Origin: Coccinella septempunctata
Lineage: Eukaryota; Arthropoda; Insecta; Coleoptera; Coccinellidae
Length of the DNA stretch: 64,000 nt
Direction: 5' to 3'
Assembly: GCF_907165205.1 (NCBI RefSeq)
Contig: NC_058189.1
Location: 67,206,315 to 67,270,314 of the forward strand
The translations under genes and the position numbers were made by a program. Positions 32,901 through 42,800 of the stretch are shown here, piece after piece. Each line of letters begins with the position of its first letter. Position 1 is the first letter of the stretch. The notes under the pieces are model-generated. The model saw only the letters and a list, made by a program, of their open reading frames with translations. It ran no database searches and was not told where the DNA came from.

Positions 32901-35828
32901 CATTGTATCACTCAAAGCTGTCACATCGTTGCCCGGTCTTATCCGGCCTTGGAAAAGATGACATCTGCATTGGAACACCTGAAGATTCCCAATTGAATAA
33001 CTCAAAGCTCAACAGGAATTCTCTTACATGAGTTTCATTGGTGGATACATGGAGGTGAGGAGATGTTAAATCATCAGCCACTTCGTAACCTCCTGGAAGA
33101 TTCTTCAAGATCTCCATGTAGGATTTCTCCATGCCCATCCATAGAAGAACTTCCATTTTTCCGACAGTATTGGTGAAAAATTTCGCTCTGGGTATTTTCT
33201 TCTTCTCTGGCTTTTCGTGGAAAAAAATTAATAATGGATTCAGGATGGATTTCTTTGTTTTCAAAATCAATTAGAAAAGGGTTATACAAACCTGCAGGTA
33301 GAGGGTGGTCACTTTACCGCACATTTTTCCCTTTTCTTCTTCTATCTGAGAATCCAGAACATCTTTGGATGGAATACGACAATAAGCTAGCTCTTTTGAT
33401 TCCTTCCAGACTGACACGAAGATATCTGGCCACATATCGTTGATCTAAACAGACCACATGAGTCATATGGAATCTACCTCTTTTCTGTTGTTATACCTGG
33501 GTAAAAATACACAATATATTGTCGCACAGCTTCTTCGTCTTCAAAAAAGATCTTCTGAGTGCGTTTGGGTCGAAAATCTTCTCAGCCTTCATGATGAGAT
33601 CTTTCTAGAAACGAGTAAGTATTTGAAGCAATATTTTATTCATCTTCGCGTTTAGTACCATCAATTTCAGATTTTGTTCCAATTTTCCTTTAACTAACTC
33701 TGTTTGGGTCGAAAGATCGTAATTTTCAGCTATATCTATGTATTTTTGAGAAGATGAACGAAATGAATCGATACTTTGGGATAGCTCCTCTGATATTTTC
33801 TGATTGAGAGTGATGTCACCTTCTGCGAAGAGGAGTCCGATGTTGATAACCCTTTTTTCCTGAAATACAGACAAAAAGCACCTTTTCTTTACGAATGCTC
33901 TGTTATGTATCAAGTACAAATGTTGATATTCACCAAGTCATCATAAATTTTCTCCAGCATATTCAGATTGTACAGCCTCTTTCTGAAGTCCATAAGATCG
34001 ACACTCAGTGTGAGCAGAGGCTTTCTCTCTCTTATTACTGAATAATAAGAATTTCTGTTGATCTTTCTCACGTCAATCTTATCGGAGATATATTTATTTA
34101 TCGAATTCTGTGAGCTTCCGTATTCCTCCTCTTTATCCGTGTTTCCTATAGACACCCTGTAGCTAATTTTTCCGTCGAAACGCTTGTCCAAAGCAGAAGA
34201 CTCGAAGATAACGATGAAAAATTTCAAGATCACTTTAGGCAACAGACGCTGAGAAAAGAAATATAATATACCGAATTATGTCTTTGTTGCTCCTCGTATA
34301 AAAAAAACTTTTAATAATTTACCCCAGTTGATGGGCTGATAGGAATCACCTCATTCTTCTCTTTATCTTCAACTGACACTACCTCAGCCTTAGTTCTCAA
34401 ACTGAATAAGATGCTCCCCTTGTATTCCTCCATACCAGCAGTGTCATACATGTGTAGGAAAGCTGGTCCAAACTTTGGCAGAAACCCTTCTTCATCTTCA
34501 CTAGTCACGTAGCTCAGAGGTAAGAAGTCCTCCGCGTAAAGGTTGGACCCGAAGTATATCCTGACGTGGATCCTGTGGCAAAGCACAGGATACATATCGT
34601 GAATAACTATTCTTTCGTTGAATTCAGGGAAGGATGTATTTTTCCTAACTGACGTCTTGGCCTGTGGAAAACACTGTTTTCATGGCTGTGGTGAAAGCTG
34701 AGTTATAGAAGCAAGATGCTGAAGAAATGATTGGTCAATGATTCAAAGAGATAATTTTATTGTGTCTCTAGAAGACTCAAAATGCAGGAATGATCCTGCA
34801 ACTTCGTGTGAGTACCATGGCTAGGTATAGACCTACCATATTACCACCAAAAGCAATTACTACATGTGAACTTGGAGGTTTCTTCTTATCATACAGATGT
34901 TCAGCCCTGAATATGTCGAATTCGAATTTTGCTCTGAACCTTTCTGATACTCTTGAATGAGGCAGCAGCAAATTTCTGGAATTGTACCAATCAAGAAGTC
35001 AGAATTCAAACAATTCCTACTTTACCCTTCAATTTCGTTATCTTCTTGAACTGGTGGCAGACCAGGCGATACATTTTTCGTTATTACTGTTAGGTTTACC
35101 TTCAGAAACCCCCTAGATCCGCAACCTTCCTTATTTGTGGGCGCGTTTAGTACAGCCCACTTGTTGAAGAATTGATGTTCTAAAAATCATTGGAATGACA
35201 GGAAGGAAATGCAAAATTCTATTTGAGTCACCTGGCTCAGCCCATATCGTTGCCACATCTAATCTGAACAAACCTAGTATTTTTCGCTTTCTAAAAATGG
35301 ATTTCGGTTGGATAACCTGGAACATACATAGCTTGAAACGTGTTCAATCAGGTTTGCTACAGTCGAACCGTCACGATTACTTCAGTGTTCAAGAGGTCGT
35401 GGAGAGCTATTTTCTTGTCGAATGTGAAATACTGGAATTTAGCAAACTCTTCAGCGTTTAGCAGAGTGTCGGTTTTTTCTTACCTCGTTGTAGTACGGAC
35501 AATCGGAATTTTTCACAACAGCAGTTTTTTCCTTTTTTCCCAAAGCTTGAACGATGACAACGGAGTCCATGTTTGGCCAAACATAATATCTACCTTCTAA
35601 AATTGCGACAGTTATCAGATAAGTTTGTTTCAAGTTGGTCAACTGTTGTATATCTATCAGGTTTCTGCAGGACATCTTCAAGTGCTCGCAGGAATTAATT
35701 GAAAGTTACTTTGATATCCTGTCTGAATGAGTGACGCTTGAGGTACATAGAAAATTCAATTCACATAAGTCTTTCTTCCTCTTTCTGTCAAGGATACTCA
35801 GTGGATCAATACCTCTTTTAATCTCCAT
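21720..35828 (-). CDS. Ferlin, type II (otoferlin-like), 28 exons
   Basis: Ferlins are tail-anchored multi-C2 proteins acting in Ca-regulated membrane fusion. Exons, 5' to 3': 35710-35828, 35484-35664, 35369-35431, 35232-35316, 35026-35179, 34837-34975, 34323-34662, 33934-34248, 33659-33859, 33497-33604, 33292-33444, 33028-33210, 32862-32978, 32677-32811, 32458-32619, 32127-32402, 31897-32092, 31288-31847, 30988-31232, 30714-30929, 30361-30561, 30189-30334, 29986-30134, 26483-26670, 25813-26051, 25401-25573, 23855-23955, 21720-21900. All phases agree except for one extra base in the 34323-34662 exon. The product is about 1,774 residues: C2B, C2C, FerA/FerB-type region, C2D, a C2-like segment, a Cys-rich insert, C2E, C2F and a C-terminal membrane segment. 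There is no DysF, hence type II. The first exon is the least certain: a good acceptor precedes its ATG, so more 5' exons could exist. Drosophila misfire may be the counterpart, but I cannot establish orthology. Confidence 0.9.
24170..24951 (+). repeat. Family A element inside a ferlin intron
   Basis: Both termini are present (TACAGCCTGAGTCTTTGACT left; ACTGACCCTGTATA right). It lies in the intron between the last C2F exon and the linker exon, antisense to ferlin relative to the arbitrary family orientation. About 90 bp of extra sequence near 24597 is specific to this copy. Confidence 0.75.
27355..28300. repeat. Short-unit minisatellite with internal inversion
   Basis: About 21-24-bp units of the type GGAAATTCCGAGTTTGTAGT are arrayed in tandem, with variants. 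Units before about 27790 run in one orientation. Those from about 27840 are the reverse complement (GACTACAAACTCAGAATTTC). Long frames are open on both strands only because the unit length and composition avoid stops. It lies in the ferlin intron 26671-29985. Confidence 0.85.
28301..29930. repeat. 110-bp minisatellite with an 815-bp higher-order repeat
   Basis: Units marked by CCAGTTTGAAGTCGGG recur at about 28449, 28559, 28632, 28744, 28855, 28965, 29074, 29149, 29262, 29372, 29447, 29551, 29662 and 29773. Spacing is mostly 104-113 bp, with shortened 73-75-bp units. The block starting at 28632 is repeated, unit by unit with shared variants, from 29447, giving a period of about 815 bp. The monomer is built from the same GGAATTTCCGACT motif as the neighbouring short-unit array. 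Confidence 0.85.
30189..31232 (-). other. Ferlin C2E exons
   Basis: Four exons encode a conserved lead-in (NHFEDLLMAFPMYKGK, GVFKGNIKIYRWPE) and then C2E: HFTLRVYCVRALHLPPKDVN, GKCDPYLLVRL and KDLNPVFGRMFEF, with the second Ca loop WDRDVATKDDLIGE. Both acidic loops look intact, so C2E is the likeliest Ca sensor. RTGYCAWRDQTKPTAILSRL follows. Confidence 0.9.
31288..31847 (-). other. Ferlin cysteine-rich exon
   Basis: This 560-nt exon encodes about 187 residues with 17 cysteines in repeated CxC, CxCC and CxxC motifs: NCFCR, RCVCRK, YCPCLK, TCACCRK, KCECCRK and RCAFCRK, each followed by basic residues and spaced roughly 20-45 residues apart. It ends in the conserved ferlin DYDWWTKYYSSLK just before the C2E region. 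In otoferlin this position holds a charged, Lys/Glu-rich linker. The flanking splice phases are correct, so it is part of the gene. The motif pattern suggests metal binding or palmitoylation-type lipid attachment, but I know of no named domain with this layout. Confidence 0.85.
32127..32978 (-). other. Ferlin C2D and following C2-like exons
   Basis: C2D begins VFQCRCHLFQGRIRP with ALSDTMIRIHFGDD and continues RETLNPVWNQTLIF to ELLDRDKLFFWEFIGRT. Some acidic loop residues are kept. The 32127-32402 exon reads PELVSYRMEVYFWGLRHLKK, the C2-like segment found at this place in otoferlin. Confidence 0.88.
33028..34248 (-). other. Ferlin FerB-type central region
   Basis: Five exons encode about residues 361-680. 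Landmarks are KFFIVIFESSALDKRF, then YRVSIGN, then LNMLEKIYDDL, then NDMWPDIFVSVWKESKELAY, then EEEKGKMCGKVTTLYLQ and KMEVLLWMGMEKSYME. This is the ferlin middle region running directly into C2D with no DysF module, which is the type II architecture. The intron at 33605-33658 is only 54 nt. Confidence 0.88.
34323..34975 (-). other. Ferlin C2C exons with apparent frameshift
   Basis: The first exon (34837-34975) encodes NLLLPHSRVSERFRAKFEF and FGGNM. The next (34323-34662) starts AKTSVRKNTSFPEF, exactly the ferlin C2C continuation. At plus positions 34620-34621 an extra base then shifts the frame before ERIVIHDMYPVLCHRIHVRI resumes in the +1 frame. C2C is about 25 residues shorter than in vertebrate otoferlin and lacks the usual Asp-Pro-Tyr loop. 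Confidence 0.85.
35026..35664 (-). other. Ferlin C2B exons
   Basis: Four exons encode about residues 40-200. The C2 signature is clear (TYLITVAILEGRYYVWPNMD, then KNSDCPYYNE, then YFTFDKKIALHDLL, then LFRLDVATIWAEP and EHQFFNKWAVLN), matching otoferlin C2B order and spacing. Loop-1 aspartates are mostly replaced (NMDSVVIV), so Ca binding by this domain is doubtful. Confidence 0.9.
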
Positions 35829-35874
35829 TATTAGGGTCTGAATAATAAATCATAATTTTAGTTCTGATGAGTTA

Positions 35875-35880
35875 TTTATT
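35875..35880 (-). terminator. Apterous poly(A) signal AATAAA
   Basis: A minus-strand AATAAA lies about 345 nt past the apterous stop codon. The span 35881-36226 is the presumed 3' UTR. The signal is only about 47 bp upstream of the first ferlin ATG (35826-35828), so the two genes are almost contiguous. Confidence 0.5.
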
Positions 35881-36226
35881 TTATAAATAAGTGGCTATGT
35901 ACACGGAAATGGCCATCAATGTCCTCTCACATTAAACATGTTACAAAATTGTAAATACTCATTGCACTAATCTGACATTTACACTTATATCTCATCTATA
36001 TACACAATACAATAATAGTATCTCAATTACAAATAAACATATACAGGTTTTACAATAATCTATGAGAATCATAACAATGGGCTCTGCAAAATATCACCGT
36101 CTAAACAAAGGAACCTTTTTCTAATACCACGATCAATGCTGAATATACACGTAGTGTTTGGTCGATCGACCAACTCGAGATCTATGGTCCTGTACAACTA
36201 CACTACATCTCACTTCGAGACAGTTT

Positions 36227-36892
36227 TCAATAGATATCACTGAAGGCAAGCGTTTGCGAATTTTGGGAATGTAGATGGTGGTGGAGGTCGTCCAAGCTCT
36301 GATGGGACATGTTGGAATCCGTTATTATACCTGATGTGACGGAGGTTGCTCCTGGTGATTGGTTGTTGTTCGTTTGGGACCCTTCCTGCCTCATCATGTT
36401 CCGTCGCCACTTGGCTCTGGCATTCTGGAACCACACCTGGAAAAGAAAAACCATCACAGTTGATCATTTGGAAGAGCAGCAGGTTATAATTTTAGGAGAT
36501 CACCACGAAGATGACCACAACGATTTACTGAGAAATAATAGGGTATTAGATGATCAAACAGGACCAAAAAATGTAACTACTTGAGGATCAACCACCTCTC
36601 AAGGACTATTCCCAATTTCACGAGTACTTCTACAGAAATAAATCCATAAATACCTGTAGCACCCTTTTCGAGAGGCCAGTCTTCTGAGCAAGCTGTTTCA
36701 GATCTTTGGCATCCGGGTTTTGGTTAATTGCAAAGTAGGTCTTCATCGTCCTCAACTGGTGGTGTTTGAAGGACGTCCGCATCCTCTTCGTCCTTTGCGT
36801 GTTGTGTCCGTTGCTAGAGGCTGGTGATGTGACAGACGAATCGTAGGACAGAGATTCCATCGAGGAGGACAGCTCGCCTTGTTGCAGCATCT
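36227..36892 (-). other. ap: apterous homeodomain exons
   Basis: The homeodomain starts TKRMRTSFKHHQLRTMKTYF, continues to KTGLSKRVLQ at the exon end, and completes with VWFQNARAKWRRN in the last exon. The intron position inside the homeodomain, before the VWFQN of helix 3, is as in other LIM-homeobox genes. The tail is Ser/His/Gln-rich and ends LAFSDIY, stop at 36227. Confidence 0.93.
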
Positions 36893-39800
36893 CTGCAATG
36901 AAAATGGAGATTAGAAAAAGGATTTGGCAAGATATGTTTCAAATGAGATGGTTTTTCGCTGGAATAAGATTGAGCCTCCTTTCTTAAGGCAATACCCCAT
37001 GAAAACTGGATTCTATATAAATCTATGTAGACTATCTAGAGGTAACCAGGAAAACAAGAGTTGGTAGTTGGTATCACAAACTTTATGAGTGATGATTACT
37101 CTGAATGATAGGAGAATTATCAAGATTATGTTGTTTCGTGTCCTTCAACTTTGAATGAATTAGAAACCACAGACAGGTGCTACACCAAGGAAGTGCATTT
37201 CCTCAGCAGAATCCTAGAGAACGTCGTCATTAAACAGATACCATCACTACCTCCAGAAATCGATCATACAATCATACCAAGATTTAAAATGCAAAAACTG
37301 TTCACCCGATAATTTTTTCCACTCCATGTACCCATAATGAGGTGTTAAATTACAAATCACCGGTAAGGCGTTTCGCAATAAATCTTCTAGGACCATGGGA
37401 GGTATGTAATTTAGCGAAAAATTTGCATTCGGCGACTGCGGGGTTGCCGGATCTCGCAGACGGAAATTTGGCAAGAATTCTATATGTACTTTTGAATGAA
37501 TGAGCTTCATAGACCACAGATAATTATGGTGAACAACTTTTTCGTGTTCTCTACTACTTCTAGGACATGTGAATCAATATTCCAGTTTACCCATTGGCTG
37601 TGGTTCATCGAAACCTTCAGATATTAATTACAGAAGGAATTGTTTACGTTTTATTCAAATGTTAATCTTGACCTTGGTGGAAAATCCCCGTTGGCAACCC
37701 TGCATGGTTCGCAGTGAGGATGTACAGTTTGTTTGATCGCCCTATAAGGTTTTCCTGTTATGGTTCTTCGATAGCCTCGCCAACATAAACGGTAGTTTCG
37801 AAACAGGGCAGCGCGTAGTAAATTAACAAGTGTTCGCTAGATTGTAATTTGTGATTATTTCATTTTCTTCGGGCACCTGTTGGTTGGTTTCGTCATCATA
37901 AGTCTGGCGTATGAATTTGTTCGATTATAGGATAATAATTCACACCTGTCTGTTAATCTCTTGCTGACCGGGAGATGCAGTTTGACTGGTGGATGAATAC
38001 TTGGCTATGAGCATCAAATGACCCTGAATTTATTTGCTTTTTTAGCTTGAAAAAACGTTTTAAACTTGTGAGTTAGACTGGGAGCACCAAAAACGCAGTA
38101 GAGAGCCAAAAGTGCAGGAAAATTCATGTCACTGACGTTGACAGAACAAGATATTTCACATGGACTAAAATTGAGTACCAAATGAAATTAATCCTAGAGA
38201 CTTTGAACACTGATTTTGCATACGTGGAATGCTCTAGACTGAAAGGCATGAAGCAAAGGGTTTTTTGTATCCTATGGCCACTCGTGATATTTACTGCAAC
38301 CCGTAAAACATAAACTTGGAGATTACCTAGACGTGCTTCAACATTGAAAGGCAAACCTTATTGCATGAAAAAACTCCAAAGCAAGTGTGGCTTTCTCGTG
38401 AACTTTTGTAATATCACACCTGCAGAAATTAAATGAGGGATGACCTCAATTTATAACCACCTCAATTTGAAATGAATTGCGCCAGAAGCTTGATCACAAA
38501 AGACATGAAGGTGCTAAATTATAATGGCAAAGGAAAAAGCTACAGAGACTAAAACTTTCCAGAGGTGTCTGCAACTACCAGCATTCCAACTCACACTTCT
38601 AACCCAACTTAAACGCTGAATAGACGTGTGTCTGTCTATCTCCCTTTGAAGTACCAAGAAGTTTCATCCTTGGCGAGCCTGTTCGGAATGAGACTCAAAT
38701 CCGGAGTAATAATTTTCTAAAGCGAAACGTCTGCATGCTAGTCATCATCAACGTAGTTTCGGAGTTGTTTGAAAGGCGTGTTTTCGCGAATTCTCAGCTC
38801 TCGAGCACGTCTCTAGGGGTTGTAAGGGGGTGCTGGCGTTACGGCCATGAGAGAAATGTTTTACACACGGGGCATATTCAGGGTATTCCGTAGTGGACAG
38901 GACCGGACCTGCAGGAAGGAATGGATTGTTGGGATCCGATATTTTCTTATGCTATTTCGTTGTATACGAGAAAGATGAGAGGACCAAAATACCCTCTACA
39001 GGGTGAGTCTTTGACTCGTACAAAAATATTATAACAGTAGATTCTTGAGATCAAAAGAAACACTTTTTACCTTCACCATTTTTTCCGAATCGGCTCGGTT
39101 TAAAAGATACAAGCTGTTGAAAAACCATAAAAAAATGTTATTTTCAGTTCTATCTCACGAACTGTTTCATCGAATGAAATGTATTTCGGGATATAGTTTT
39201 TTATTCATTTGATGAATCTTTTTCGAACACAAGGTATCTCCCACGTCTTCCAGTTTTCTCATTATGACCATTACATACCATAAAAATACCAAAAATTCAA
39301 AGAACCCGACTCTTGAAACTAAGTTGGAGGCTATCTAACGAATATTTGTAAAATAAAAGTATTCCTCATAATTTCTAGTATAATGCGCCGTTTTCGAGTA
39401 ATTTGATGTTCAAAAGTTAAACAGTATCTATGAAATTTGAAGAATTGGGTACTTTGGCCTAAAACAACTCTGTTTAAAAGATTCACAGATGTGTATTGTC
39501 ACAGATTAAGCTAAAGGTAATTTTGTTTTTCCAAGGGTGGCACAGTTCATTATGAAAACATAAAACGGCTATATCTTTTTATCAGGGTAGAATCGTAAAA
39601 AATGGTATGAAAAAGAGTGTTTCTTTTGACATCAAGAATCTACTGTTGAAATATTTGTACTACACGAGGACTCAATCTGTAAATTTAGAATTTTCCTAAG
39701 AGAAAGAAGGTTTCTTGCTTCAGTACAAGGCCACTCGAGAATGAAAAGCAATTAAGGTTCTAACACACTAGCCAGTAAAGGTGCAGACAACTCCTTTTAT

Positions 39801-42800
39801 TGACCTGGAAGCCTTCTGCGATACCAGTACAGAAAATGTACCTACAAGACAGAATTTCAGGAAAAAATTGAAAGGGAAGCACTGGCGAAATATTCCAAGG
39901 ATGGAGCATTCCAAAAAGTTCCTTGGGAACTTTGAGTAGATCTAAGAAGTATCTGGAACTTAACGAGAATATGGACCTTCTTCTCCTACATGCTGTGTCT
40001 CACTAGGCTGAACTGAGGTCTCGTGACCCATTGTTCGTCCACTTGTAGTTGGAGAGACTCAAACTCTGTGACATGCTGACAAAAACGCCACAAGTCGACA
40101 AAGAGGAGTTCCCCTCACCAAAGGAGTTGTGGGTGTTGTGTTTCCTAGGTGTGTCAGTCCCATTCTGTTTAAGTGTTTATTAAACAAATGGCCAGCCATT
40201 GCTCCAGTCACTAGACTTAGTTGTTTCTTCCCAAGAGCTAAGAGTTTTATGAGCTAAGGCAAAGAGGATGGTCTCTCAATGAGAAGCCTCGACTGCCTAA
40301 GACAACCTCTCATGCTCCATTCAGAAGAAAATGTCCTGTTCAGCCATCTATTGAAGAAATTCTTGACAGATACACGACAGATAGGCAGCGCTGGTCCGGG
40401 ACCAACAAAAGCTGAGCTGGCAGAGAATATGGACTACCTGGATTCTTTGCAGGAAGCATCTAATGAGAATGGGTCTAACAGAAACTTGACGAATACAGAT
40501 CCTGTGGGGAGCAGCATGCCTCGCTATTGCCATCGATCAAAATTTCGTAGGACCAGGCGTCAAACTTTCAGCATGAGCTGAATTCGAAGATGCCAGCCCT
40601 TCGACATAGATGGGGCTGACTCCGGCCCTGCGCCAACCCTCTCAACAGTTCAAGAGCCCTCCAACCCTCCGCGTGCATGCAGCAATGGGTAAATATAATT
40701 TTCATGCACACCTTGCCAATCAGTCGGATTTGAACGATATGAATTTTCGCCTACCGTTTTTATTTCCGTGTTTGCGGGTGCCCAGGTTGGCTAGCACCGG
40801 ATATAATTGCGTACGTAAGCATTGTGAGAGGGCTGCCAGTAATAATGCTTCATTCTGATGATGCCAGGCTTGTTTTTCTGTCCTGCGAGCGCACGGAAAC
40901 AGGTTGAACTCAAGTGTTCGACGAGTAGTGGTGAATATTTGATGAGATTTTCGCATGAACCGCATTAATTTAGCGATTATTACACATCGGGGGTGCAGCT
41001 TTTCCAAACAGATCCGGTAGAACATCCAAAACCCATAATCCATTATTATGAGGAGTCCTCATGAGTTTTCGCTGTTTCCAAAATGTCACCACCATAAGAT
41101 TAAGATGAATAGTTGGAAGAAAATATAAGCAGGGGTAATTCCTTGTCAAAAAATAATGTGGGTGAGAAACCCACAAAAATCATATTTGTGAAGCAATTCC
41201 GTACTCAGAAGACTTTCCTGGTCCAAATGATTCTTTCCGATAGCACAGACCAATGTTGCTACCAACTACAACGCCAGCAGGCACGATAAAAAACAATTGT
41301 TATTTTTATTCTTTTCCGAAAAAGAGTTGGGGAACGTTTTCATGGCCTCTAGTGGTTGTACAACGTTCCTCTTCTCTTCATACAGCACCGTACTCCATCC
41401 AGAGTCAAAGGGATGCTGGTATCAGTAATCGGTGTTCTTATATTCTTCTAATTTTGGGAAATTATGTGGAAAATTCACCAGCGTAGACTTATTGAACAGA
41501 GAATAGAGAGCTCACACTAAAAACTACAGTAATTCTAACAAGACAGTGGGAATTCCAAACAAGAGATTCGCCCCCTGGTGTCATTTTTTGTGAATAAAAA
41601 GTTTATGCACTTTTGTTTGTTTATATCGAAGAACGGAGAATATTTTGGTGTTTCAATAAGAGTTTTCATGAAAAATATATCTTAATCTGTTGAAAATATC
41701 TTCATCTATCTTTTGACAATGGGGAAAGCTTAGTGAAGTTTTCATGATATGGATCCTTTGAGCAAATCTTCGATTACGACTTTCTTGTGAAGATGTCAGT
41801 GTTTACTATTTTCCACGACGAAATGGATTTTTGACTTGTCTTATCTTGTCCTCATGGCTCATAGTATGGTAAAATTTTAGTATATTTCAAATTAGTTACG
41901 AAGAATAGGTGAATTAACCAACCTGGATATATATCCTCAAAATGAAAGAATTTACACAAAAAACAAATCTGCTTCCCCCAGAGAGGACTTTTTCCAACTA
42001 GTAACTTGATATATGAAATATATGAAATATGAATTTCGATAACATTCACACAAAATTCATTCAGAAAATCATTTCTGTTTTACAGTTCAACTTGGACAAG
42101 TTTTCTTAGCATCAATGTTGATAATTTAGCCATAGTATATAATGGAGAAGACAAGATATCATAGTAGTGGCTCTCCATATAATCAATTTCCTTCTACTAC
42201 GATCGTGAAAAGAGCCAAGAAGTTCGGGTTCAAAAAATATTGCTCTCTTTTATCAGCTGGTTCGGAAATTTTTTCATAAATACTAATACTGACATTTACC
42301 GAACCAAAATTGATAATAAGTACAACACTTGAATCCAGTTTCGAAAACCAATATTCAAAATTGAGAAAAAACAACTATAAACTGAGAAAAGAGGACTTAT
42401 TGGACGAAAATCTCAAAACCCCTTCAAAGATGACAATATCTGTATCAACTCTTTAATTCGAACTGTCATCACCATGTCGCTGCAATCTACATTTGAATTC
42501 TCAATTGGGAAATTTTGTAATAACAGCGGTTAGATGCGCAGATTACAATGCTGTAATATGTACCTTAGCTCCAAAGTTGGGATATAATCTTGGAATTGAA
42601 AGAATATTCTTTGGACTACTTGATTTTGGCAAATTTGATAGGGAAACTTATCAATTCCTCAACCTAACCAGAATTTGTTCAATCAAAACAAACAATAACC
42701 TGCAACAACTTCAAAGATGCAGGTAGAAAATGATTTCATAGAATATATAGGGTTTAATCCCTTCTGGATGGTTTAAATCTATCCTCACGAAGGTTTAAAC

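Noticed and set aside
40279..40581. Plus-strand frame of 100 codons in the apterous intron
   Set aside because: No domain, no splice support, and a composition like decayed repeat.
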